NCBI GenBank assembly: GCA_022447485.1
Contig: JAKVCH010000198.1
Coordinates: 1 to 6,117 of the forward strand
DNA: 6,117 bases
From: Polyangiaceae bacterium
Lineage (GTDB): Bacteria; Myxococcota_A; Polyangia; Polyangiales; Polyangiaceae
Direction of reading: 5' to 3'
This document shows positions 1 to 5,638 of the stretch, piece after piece. The position numbers and the translations under genes were made by a program. The number at the start of each line of letters is the position of its first letter. Positions within the stretch are counted from its first letter, which is position 1. The notes beneath the pieces were generated by a model that was not told where the DNA came from, searched no databases, and worked only from the letters and a program-made list of their open reading frames with translations.

Positions 1-1261
1 CGTTGTTTTTGCGGCACCTGTCCATCAAAGGAACGCGGATGTCGAGCACCCTTACCGGCAAGAATCTGACTTTTTCTATTTGACTGGCTTTGAAGAACCG
101 GGGGCTGTTGCCGTATTCGGCTCGAAAGAGAGCGAATTTTGCCTATTTGTTCGTCCAAAGGATCCCCACAAGGAAGTCTGGGAGGGCCGACGAGCCGGAA
201 AAGAGGGCGCGCTTCGTGACTATGGCGCGACCCGTGCTGAAAGCATCGACGAACTAGGAAGTCTTTTGCCAGAACTTTTAGCTGGCCATGAAGAGGTTGC
301 ATTTTTTTGGGGGCGAGAAGACGAGTGGGATCAGACCATTTTCAAATCAATTCAGCAGGTCAAGCGCCAAAAAAGGACTCAGCAAGCTCCTTTGCTTTTG
401 AGAGATGCGTCGTCGTTGATTCATGAAATGAGAGTGCATAAGTCACCGTTTGAGCTCGAGCAGATGACTCAAGCTGCCTACCTGAGCGCAGACGCCCATC
501 GTGCCGCGATGAAAAAGTGCAGGCCCGGATTAACAGAATTTCATCTTCAAATAGAATTGGAAAGGGTCTTTCGAGAAGGCGGATCCCGTCGAGAGGCTTA
601 TGAGTCGATCGTTGGCTCAGGCGATAATGCGACGATTTTGCATTATCGGGAAAATTCAGCATCTCTGAAAGAAGGCGATTTAGTTCTGATTGATGCTGGC
701 TGTGAGCTTGACTATTATTCCTCTGATATTACCAGAACTTTTCCTGTGTCGGGGCGTTTTTCTCCTGAGCAAAAGCAACTCTATGAGATTGTCCTCGAGG
801 CACAGATAGCTGCGGTGGATGCCGCCGTTGTCGGGGCGACCATGGACCAAGTTCATCGTGCTGCCGTACTCTCAATGATTCCCGCACTCGTAGGTCGAGG
901 CATCATTGACGCCTCTCTTGATCCTGATGCGCAGGAAGAGCGTCTCAAGGCATTTTTTATGCATAAAACGAGTCATTACTTGGGGATGGATGTTCATGAT
1001 GTCGGCGCTTATTTCGTCGACGGCGCGCCTCGTAAATTGGCGGAGGGAATGGTCATTACGGTGGAGCCCGGTCTTTATATTGCTCACGACGATATGAGTG
1101 TAGCAGAGCAATATCGGGGCATTGGAATTCGTATCGAGGACGATATTGCGATTACCGAGGAAGGCCCGATGAACCTTTCGGCTCGCGCACCAAAGACTGT
1201 GGCTGAGATCGAAGAGGCTTGTCAGCTCAAGGGGCCTTCGAGGGTAGCTGGCAGTATTTAG
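1..1261 (+). CDS. pepP: Xaa-Pro aminopeptidase (aminopeptidase P, M24B), 5' end missing
   Basis: Metallopeptidase that removes an N-terminal residue when the next residue is proline; cytoplasmic peptide turnover. The frame is open from base 2 and reads VVFAAPVHQRNADVEHPYRQ then ESDFFYLTGFEEP, the typical AMP_N domain of this family, so the TTG at base 80 is not the true start. About 419 codons are visible; full-length relatives are near 440, so roughly 20 codons lie off the left edge. The C-terminal pita-bread domain has all five metal ligands: Asp in IDAG (codon at 692), Asp in SSDITRTF (codon at 725), His in TSHYLGMDVHDVG (codon at 974), Glu in VEPGLY (codon at 1064) and Glu in IRIEDD (codon at 1136). 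Their spacing closely matches E. coli PepP D260/D271/H354/E383/E406. The two flanking histidines are also kept, so the enzyme should be active. The stop overlaps that of the opposite-strand kinase gene by four bases. Other M24 members (prolidase, methionine aminopeptidase) are less likely given the N-terminal domain. Confidence 0.95.
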   Translation, partial: VVFAAPVHQRNADVEHPYRQESDFFYLTGFEEPGAVAVFGSKESEFCLFVRPKDPHKEVWEGRRAGKEGALRDYGATRAESIDELGSLLPELLAGHEEVAFFWGREDEWDQTIFKSIQQVKRQKRTQQAPLLLRDASSLIHEMRVHKSPFELEQMTQAAYLSADAHRAAMKKCRPGLTEFHLQIELERVFREGGSRREAYESIVGSGDNATILHYRENSASLKEGDLVLIDAGCELDYYSSDITRTFPVSGRFSPEQKQLYEIVLEAQIAAVDAAVVGATMDQVHRAAVLSMIPALVGRGIIDASLDPDAQEERLKAFFMHKTSHYLGMDVHDVGAYFVDGAPRKLAEGMVITVEPGLYIAHDDMSVAEQYRGIGIRIEDDIAITEEGPMNLSARAPKTVAEIEEACQLKGPSRVAGSI

Positions 1262-2160
1262 ACAATTAGTTCGATGCAACGCTTTCGATTGGAAACCCTC
1301 AAGTCGAGGCGGCCCAACGGCTCGCCATCGACATCGAGAAGTACTTCACGGCCTTGCGGTTGGAAAGCCTCTACCTTCTTCGCCCGGTAGTGTGACACCC
1401 CGGGACGCTTCAAGTGGGTGCCAGCGTAGATAGTTGCAGCGAGGCTGAGAGTCTGGGCTTTGCTTCCCTCGATAGTGATCACGTCAAAGAGCCCATCATC
1501 GGGAGAGGCATCCGGGGCGATCCGCATCCCGCCACCAAAGTAGCGCCCATTACAAATCGCTACATTACTGAAGTTGGCGAGAGGTAATTCTTGATCATCG
1601 AGTCGTAGACCTATGGGAATCGGTTGATGGGCTAAGGTAGCCCGGACTGCGCCTAAGAAGAACGCAGCGCGGCCTCCTATCCACTTGGGGCTGGCTTCCA
1701 CGAGCTGGTCGGTGAGGCCGCCGAGACCGAAGGAGCAGACATTCGAAAAGAAGCGCTCACAGCGCCGGTTCTTGAAGTCGCGGTAAACAAGCTGTCCGAG
1801 ATCGATTCTACGGGTGCGACCTTGATTTAACTGCCTGACGAAGCTGGTGATGTCGTTGGTGAGGGCAAATGTTCGGCGAAAGTCGCCACCGGTACCTGCC
1901 GGCAAAATGGCTACTTTGGGTAGACTCTTTTGCCCGGCTGTCAGAATGCCGTTCATTGCCTCTGAGATTGTGCCATCACCGCCCACAACGATCAGAGTCT
2001 CAGCACCGTTCTTCGTTCGCTCTCTTGCTAGAGATTCTGCATTTTGGGCAATGGAGGTTTCGTGGAGTTTTGCATGAGCCAGAGCTGTCCTCAGACTCCT
2101 GGCGAGCCGGGCGCCCTTGCCGCTTCCCGCTACCGGGTTGGCGATGATCTCTACCTTCAC
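1258..2160 (-). CDS. Diacylglycerol/lipid kinase family protein (YegS/DgkB-like)
   Basis: Probable ATP-dependent kinase of a membrane lipid (diacylglycerol, sphingoid base or phosphatidylglycerol in known relatives); the substrate cannot be told from sequence. From the GTG start (300 residues, close to the 299 of YegS) the DAGK catalytic domain shows NPVAGSGKG at about 8-16, the nucleotide-binding VGGDGT at 59-64 and LPAGTGGDF at 86-94. The C-terminal beta domain follows, with NGRYFGGGMRIAPDASPDDG (204-223) and the DVDGEPLG motif (276-283). The GTG at 2160 is preferred because AAGAGGG lies 5 bases upstream and translation then begins MKVEIIANP, just before the first core strand. A TTG at 2196 would add 12 basic residues (MKIFLRKAKRDA) but has only a weak GAAAG behind it; the frame closes at 2256, with no ATG upstream. 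No signal peptide or membrane segment, so likely cytoplasmic or membrane-peripheral. It is transcribed against pepP and away from the RRM gene, so probably monocistronic. Confidence 0.92.
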   Translation of the reverse strand: MKVEIIANPVAGSGKGARLARSLRTALAHAKLHETSIAQNAESLARERTKNGAETLIVVGGDGTISEAMNGILTAGQKSLPKVAILPAGTGGDFRRTFALTNDITSFVRQLNQGRTRRIDLGQLVYRDFKNRRCERFFSNVCSFGLGGLTDQLVEASPKWIGGRAAFFLGAVRATLAHQPIPIGLRLDDQELPLANFSNVAICNGRYFGGGMRIAPDASPDDGLFDVITIEGSKAQTLSLAATIYAGTHLKRPGVSHYRAKKVEAFQPQGREVLLDVDGEPLGRLDLRVSNRKRCIELIV

Positions 2161-2165
2161 GGCAT

Positions 2166-2172
2166 CCCTCTT
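2166..2172 (-). promoter_or_regulatory. Ribosome binding site deciding the lipid kinase start
   Basis: On the minus strand AAGAGGG ends 5 bases before the GTG at 2160. It is the best Shine-Dalgarno match near the kinase N-terminus, and the reason the 300-residue form is chosen over the TTG start at 2196. Confidence 0.6.
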
Positions 2173-2224
2173 CGCCTTCCGGAGAAAAATTTTCAAGTAT
2201 TCTTTCGTGCTTCGTGGGATTTCC

Positions 2225-2238
2225 CCCGCTGCAGCGGG
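2225..2238. promoter_or_regulatory. 14-bp perfect palindrome, candidate operator in divergent gap
   Basis: CCCGCTGCAGCGGG is perfectly self-complementary. It lies in the gap between the minus-strand kinase start (2160 or 2196) and the plus-strand small ORF and RRM gene. On the plus strand a -10-like TAAAAT follows at 2248-2253, so the palindrome would cover the -35 zone of such a promoter; no good -35 hexamer is visible. The location fits a dimeric regulator site, but no regulator is identified and a chance GC-rich palindrome is possible. Confidence 0.35.
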
Positions 2239-2270
2239 CGCTTTCCTTAAAATTCACAAGAAGATTGCTC

Positions 2271-2429
2271 TTGAAACGCTTGTTGTTCTTGCTGCTTACT
2301 CTCTGGCCCTATATCGTCTGGCAAATCGGAAGAGAAAACCGTCTCAGAGCTTGGTATCGGTGGTTGCCCCATTATGGGCGCGAGCGAGCACGAGCAATGT
2401 CTGAAGCGGAAAGCCGAAAACGAGAGTAA
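2271..2429 (+). CDS. Putative small single-pass membrane protein
   Basis: Not a family I recognise. From the TTG at 2271 it encodes 52 residues. A hydrophobic helix comes first (MKRLLFLLLTLWPYIVWQIG, the core at about 4-18), followed by a charged, aromatic-rich cytoplasmic-like tail (RENRLRAWYRWLPHYGRERA and on to SRKRE). Positive charge flanks the helix, as in small inner-membrane proteins. AAGAAGA sits 6 bases upstream of this TTG and serves as a weak ribosome site. A TTG at 2265 or a GTG at 2214 (71 residues) are alternative starts; the GTG form would read through the palindrome and lacks a ribosome site. The stop is 8 bases before the RRM gene ATG, suggesting one transcript. A second open frame over the same bases (ending 2404) also looks hydrophobic, so the coding claim is moderate. 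Five tryptophans in 52 residues is high for a membrane peptide of this size. Confidence 0.45.
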   Translation: MKRLLFLLLTLWPYIVWQIGRENRLRAWYRWLPHYGRERARAMSEAESRKRE

Positions 2430-2437
2430 AGTTCGAG

Positions 2438-3424
2438 ATGGGAGCCGAAGACGCACGTAAGTTATTTGTTGGTGGATTGAGTGAGAGTGTGACCGAAGAG
2501 AGCCTTCGGTCAGCTTTTGAATCTGCCGGCTTTGAAATTGCAGAACTGGGTTTGCCCAGGGATCGACAGACCGGCAATATTCGAGGATTCGCGTTCGTGA
2601 CTCTCACCGAAGCAGAGCATGTCGCAGCTGCTATCACTCAGCTTTCTGGTGTTCAGCTAGGTGGGCGAGCATTGAGCTTGCGACCATTCCAGCAGGGCGG
2701 TGGGCGAGAGGGGCGGTCAGAGGATCGTAAGCGTGAGGGCGGGGGAGAGCGTCGAAGTTTTGATCGCGGACGCGATTCATCCCGTAATGAGCCTTCACTC
2801 TTCCTCGGTAAATTACCCTTTGAAGCGACTCGGGAAGAGATCGAAGGTCTTTTTGGTCAAGTGGGCCTCGACGCGCCGAAGCGAGTGACTTTACCCTTAG
2901 GGCCTGATGGTCGGCCGCGAGGCTTTGGTTTTGCGACGCTAGCAGAGGGAACAGATGTTGCGGCTGCAGTCGATAAATTATCCGGCCAGTTTCTCAATGG
3001 TCGGCAAATTGTCGTGAACGAGGCTCGTGCTCGAGAGAGTCGAGGCCGGGAGTCTCGAGATCAGGGTGATGGTGGTCGAGCGCCTATGTCGAGAGGGCCC
3101 GGTCCCGGGCGTGGGTTTCGCTCCGGTGGCCCAGGAGGCCAACCCTCAGGTGCACCTGACCGTCCTGATGACGAACGTCGATCGTCCTCCCACAGGCCGC
3201 CGCGGCAATGGGACAACGATTGGAGTGGCTCTTCACCCGAGCCTGAGCCGATGCCCTTTCCACCCCAAGGTGGTGCCGAGATGGACGACGGACGCCGACG
3301 CCGTCCTGAGAAAAAGAATAAGAAAGAGAAGAAGCGAGGGAATGCCGGAGCAGCCGAGCGTCGCCCAGCCCGTCGTGAGCGAGGTGGTGGCTCCAATTGG
3401 CATAAATGGGAGAACGACGACTGA
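2438..3424 (+). CDS. RNA-binding protein with two RRM domains and Gly/Arg/Lys-rich tail
   Basis: Likely binds single-stranded RNA; target and role unknown. RRM1 spans about 8-86, with RNP2 LFVGGL (9-14) and RNP1 RGFAFVTL (49-56). A charged linker (87-119, rich in Gly, Arg, Glu) leads to RRM2 at about 120-196, with RNP2 LFLGKL (121-126) and RNP1 RGFGFATL (161-168). The aromatic residues at the RNP1 stacking positions are kept in both. Residues 197-328 look disordered: RESRGRES repeats, RGPGPGRGFRSGGPGG, a Pro/acidic part (SSPEPEPMPFPPQGG), a strongly basic stretch (RRRRPEKKNKKEKKR, 286-300) and an end NWHKWENDD. Known bacterial RRM proteins (cyanobacterial Rbp type) are usually about 80-150 residues with one RRM, so 328 residues and two domains are large for the group. 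The ATG at 2438 starts just before RRM1; its ribosome site is weak (GAGAG about 11 bases upstream), in line with coupling to the small ORF that ends 8 bases before. No signal peptide; cytoplasmic. Confidence 0.93.
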   Translation: MGAEDARKLFVGGLSESVTEESLRSAFESAGFEIAELGLPRDRQTGNIRGFAFVTLTEAEHVAAAITQLSGVQLGGRALSLRPFQQGGGREGRSEDRKREGGGERRSFDRGRDSSRNEPSLFLGKLPFEATREEIEGLFGQVGLDAPKRVTLPLGPDGRPRGFGFATLAEGTDVAAAVDKLSGQFLNGRQIVVNEARARESRGRESRDQGDGGRAPMSRGPGPGRGFRSGGPGGQPSGAPDRPDDERRSSSHRPPRQWDNDWSGSSPEPEPMPFPPQGGAEMDDGRRRRPEKKNKKEKKRGNAGAAERRPARRERGGGSNWHKWENDD

Positions 3425-3729
3425 ATTACGTCCTCACGGTAGTAAAGAAGGCTAGCTGGCGCCATTTAGGCAACTGAAGCTGGTTTTTACCGTTTTTTTC
3501 GACCCGTTGATTGATTCTGTCGAGCTCGAGCTTAAACGCTCTTGTTGTAATTTTCGCTCAGGATATCTCCAAGGCCTGCGTTTGCTCTAGTTCACTAAGT
3601 GAAAACTCCGCCTTTTGGGCATCAATCGACGATTGCAAGCGTGCATTTCGGCGTGCTAACAGTACCGTCCCCCGGGCCCTTTCGAGCTTTTCCTGATTTT
3701 GCCCTCTTCCTCTTTATCCCTGAATTTCC
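3425..3729. other. 305-base non-coding stretch upstream of mreB
   Basis: Separates the RRM gene from mreB. It holds the possible terminator (3436-3499), a short palindromic TCGAGCTCGA (3520-3529), a weak sigma70-like pair TTGCAA (3633-3638) and TAACAG (3657-3662) with an 18-base spacer, a GGGCCC site near 3675-3680, and a pyrimidine-rich leader from about 3690 to the mreB start. The mreB promoter most likely lies here, but no hexamer pair is convincing. A plus-strand 61-codon frame (3511-3696) has a TTG start, no ribosome site and a low-complexity Ser-rich product, so I do not call it. The minus strand has a nearly stop-free frame with coiled-coil-like composition, treated under findings. Confidence 0.6.
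3436..3499 (+). terminator. Possible intrinsic terminator after the RRM gene
   Basis: ACGGTA (3436-3441) is complementary to TACCGT (3488-3493), and a run of seven T (3493-3499) follows at once. The loop is long (46 bases) and holds only short inner pairings such as GCC/GGC around ATTTA. The U-tract is strong but the stem is weak, so termination here is plausible, not sure. Confidence 0.35.
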
Positions 3730-4764
3730 ATGATTTTTGACTGGCTATATGGCCTGTTCTCAAACGACCTAGCGATCGATCTAGGGACCGCCACTACGCT
3801 GATTTACGTCAAGGGTAAGGGCATTGTTTCTTGTGAGCCCTCGGTTGTTGCTGTTCAGCGTGATCCTCGCGGCGATAAACGAGTGCTTGCCGTTGGCCGT
3901 GAGGCGAAAGAGATGTTGGGCCGAACTCCGGGTAATATCGAGGCTATCCGCCCCCTTCGAGACGGGGTGATTGCCGACTTTGATATTACGGAGGCGATGC
4001 TCAGGTATTTCATTACCCGTGCTCATAATCGTCGGAGTTGGGTGAAGCCCCGCATCATTATTTGCGTCCCCTTCGGTATTACCGAGGTCGAGAAGCGGGC
4101 CGTCAAAGAGAGTGCTGAGAATGCTGGAGCTCGGGAGGTCTATCTCATCGAAGAGCCCATGGCTGCTGCTATCGGAGCCGGTTTGCCGATCACTGAGCCC
4201 AGTGGGAACATGGTGGTCGATATTGGAGGAGGGACGACTGAAGTAGCAGTGATTTCTTTAGCTGGCATTGTCTATTCTCAGAGCGTCCGAGTGGGGGGAG
4301 ATAAAATGGACGAGGCTATCGTCGCCTACATGAAGCGTAAGTATAACCTGGCGATCGGTGAGCAGACGGCTGAACGAATCAAAGTCACGATCGGTAACGC
4401 CTACGCTCTGGATGAGCAGCTATCGATGGAAGTGAAGGGGCGCGACATGGTAGCAGGTGTGCCAAAGACGGTTGCTGTCAATTCTGACGAGATGAGAGAT
4501 GCTCTTGCAGAGCCGATTAACGCGATCGTTGAAGCAGTGCTTCTTGCCCTGGAGCGCACCCCGCCAGAGCTCGCGGCAGATATTGTGGATAAGGGTGTCG
4601 TCTTGACCGGGGGAGGCGCTTTGCTGAAGAATATGGATGTTCTTCTCCGCGAAGAAACCGGTCTCCCTGTGATGGTCAGTGACGATCCAATCAGTGCTGT
4701 CGTGCTGGGCAGTGGCAAGACCTTGGATCATATTGAGCTGTTGAAAGACGTCACCATTGGCTAA
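3730..4764 (+). CDS. mreB: Rod shape-determining protein MreB (bacterial actin)
   Basis: Actin-fold ATPase that forms membrane-bound filaments directing lateral cell-wall synthesis in rod-shaped cells. The 344 residues are full length. Motifs in order: short amphipathic-like N-terminus (MIFDWLYGLFS), phosphate-1 loop DLGTA (17-21), VPFGITEVEKRAV (113-125), the catalytic region LIEEPMAAAIGAG (139-151), phosphate-2 loop DIGGGTTEV (164-172), VRVGGDKMDEAI (187-198) and adenosine motif LTGGGALL (292-299). The ATG at 3730 matches where relatives begin, yet there is no Shine-Dalgarno sequence: the preceding bases are pyrimidine-rich (CCTCTTCCTCTTTATCCC). Small differences from the commonest MreB sequence are GTATTLIY instead of GTANTLIY, and Phe in VPFG where Ser, Cys or similar is usual. 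First gene of the mreBCD operon; mreC follows after 16 bases. ParM, FtsA or DnaK are ruled out by these motifs. Confidence 0.98.
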   Translation: MIFDWLYGLFSNDLAIDLGTATTLIYVKGKGIVSCEPSVVAVQRDPRGDKRVLAVGREAKEMLGRTPGNIEAIRPLRDGVIADFDITEAMLRYFITRAHNRRSWVKPRIIICVPFGITEVEKRAVKESAENAGAREVYLIEEPMAAAIGAGLPITEPSGNMVVDIGGGTTEVAVISLAGIVYSQSVRVGGDKMDEAIVAYMKRKYNLAIGEQTAERIKVTIGNAYALDEQLSMEVKGRDMVAGVPKTVAVNSDEMRDALAEPINAIVEAVLLALERTPPELAADIVDKGVVLTGGGALLKNMDVLLREETGLPVMVSDDPISAVVLGSGKTLDHIELLKDVTIG

Positions 4765-4768
4765 GGAT

Positions 4769-4774
4769 GGAGGG
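4769..4774 (+). promoter_or_regulatory. Ribosome binding site deciding the mreC TTG start
   Basis: GGAGGG lies 6 bases before the TTG at 4781, in the 16-base gap after the mreB stop. An in-frame TAG at 4775-4777 rules out any start further upstream, so TTG is very likely the true initiation codon. The ATG at 4767 is in another frame. Confidence 0.8.
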
Positions 4775-4780
4775 TAGACC

Positions 4781-5638
4781 TTGGGATTCTACAAGCGCTA
4801 CCGCGATACCTTTTTAGTTGTCTTGCTCCTTTCTGTGCCTTTTTTCTTCTTAAGGGCATCGATTAGCCGACCGGAGGAAATGAATGGTTTGGATCGGGCT
4901 CTTTTGAGAGTGGCGACTCCGGTTCAGTGGTTTGCTGGCGCCCTAGCCCGGCAAAGTTCTCGCCTAGTCAGCGAGTACGTTTATCTTCTCGATATTCGAA
5001 AAGATAATGATCGACTTTCTCGCGAAGTCTTGACCTTGAGGAACGATGTTCGACAGTTGCGCCAAGTCAGCGTCGAGAATGAGCGGCTCAAGAAGTTACT
5101 TGGACTCAAAGAGTCGATGAGCGTCGATACGGTGAGCGGCGTCGTCTCGACAAAAGGCACGACGGAATATTTTCGAATCGCTCATTTGGTCGTCGACCCT
5201 GGCGAAATCCCTGTACAAAAAAACATGCCGGTGGTTTCTCTTGATGGGGTCGTGGGCGTTGTGCGGCGCATCGAGGGGGATGCTGCTACCGTTTCCCTCG
5301 TTTCGGATGCCGGCTTCGGTGTCGATGTCGTTTCTTCTCGAACCGGGGCTCGTGGCTTTATTCGCGGAACTGGAGACGACGCGCACTATCGAGCTGATGT
5401 CGAGCTTGTGCAGAGGAGTGATGAGCTAGAGGTTGGCGACCTATTAGTCACGAGCGGCCATGGTTGTCGCTTTCCTCGAGGTTTGCCCGTTGCGGTAGTG
5501 AGCTCTATCAAGAAGAAGAATTTCGGTAGTTACCAATCAGTAGAAGCTCGCCCGACAGTTGATTTCTCACGACTAGAAGAAGTGCTGATCATCGTGGGGG
5601 GTGTGAAAGACTGTCGTGCAGCAAAAGGAAGCCGCTAG
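4781..5638 (+). CDS. mreC: Rod shape-determining protein MreC
   Basis: Bitopic inner-membrane protein whose periplasmic part dimerises and links the MreB/MreD scaffold to PBP2/RodA during elongation. The 285 residues show a short basic cytoplasmic N-terminus (MGFYKRYRDT), one membrane helix (about 10-27), a periplasmic coiled coil (about 68-112, with DIRKDNDRLSREVLTLRNDV and VENERLKKLLGLKES) and the two-part beta domain (about 115-273). Family signatures are DGVVGVV (155-161), SLVSDAGFGVDVV (172-184) and VGDLLVTSGHGCRFPRGLPV (218-237). Length is within the usual 280-370 range and there is no long C-terminal extension. The TTG start is well supported by the GGAGGG site and the in-frame upstream stop. 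The final G of its stop codon is the first base of mreD, so the two are probably translationally coupled. Confidence 0.96.
   Translation: MGFYKRYRDTFLVVLLLSVPFFFLRASISRPEEMNGLDRALLRVATPVQWFAGALARQSSRLVSEYVYLLDIRKDNDRLSREVLTLRNDVRQLRQVSVENERLKKLLGLKESMSVDTVSGVVSTKGTTEYFRIAHLVVDPGEIPVQKNMPVVSLDGVVGVVRRIEGDAATVSLVSDAGFGVDVVSSRTGARGFIRGTGDDAHYRADVELVQRSDELEVGDLLVTSGHGCRFPRGLPVAVVSSIKKKNFGSYQSVEARPTVDFSRLEEVLIIVGGVKDCRAAKGSR
5625..5629 (+). promoter_or_regulatory. Ribosome binding site for mreD inside the mreC end
   Basis: AAGGA within the last codons of mreC, 8 bases upstream of the mreD GTG. It supports the overlapping start over later candidates. Confidence 0.6.

Noticed and set aside
80..1261. 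Aminopeptidase starting at TTG 80
   Set aside because: The frame is open to the left edge and the upstream codons encode conserved AMP_N residues (RNADVEHPYRQ), so the gene is cut by the window, not started here.
2117..2404. Plus-strand 95-codon frame with hydrophobic middle
   Set aside because: Its first part lies antisense to the kinase N-terminus, and the rest overlaps the more protein-like small membrane frame. It has no ribosome site and ends in low-complexity sequence.
3030..3059. Inverted repeat CTCGAGA...TCTCGAG
   Set aside because: It lies inside the RRM gene tail, where RES/SRD codon repeats create such complementarity by chance.
3027..3465. Long frames on both strands over the RRM tail
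   Set aside because: They are shadows of the GC-rich, repetitive Gly/Arg coding region; their products are Pro/Arg-rich with no domain.
3633..3662. TTGCAA-18-TAACAG as mreB promoter
   Set aside because: Only about 4/6 and 3/6 matches to the consensus hexamers; not strong enough to call as a feature.
3511..3696. 61-codon plus-strand ORF before mreB
   Set aside because: TTG start without a ribosome site, Ser-rich unremarkable product, opposite a frame with more protein-like composition.
4401..4731. Minus-strand frames inside mreB
   Set aside because: Shadows of a highly conserved gene; their products show no domain and use codons set by mreB.
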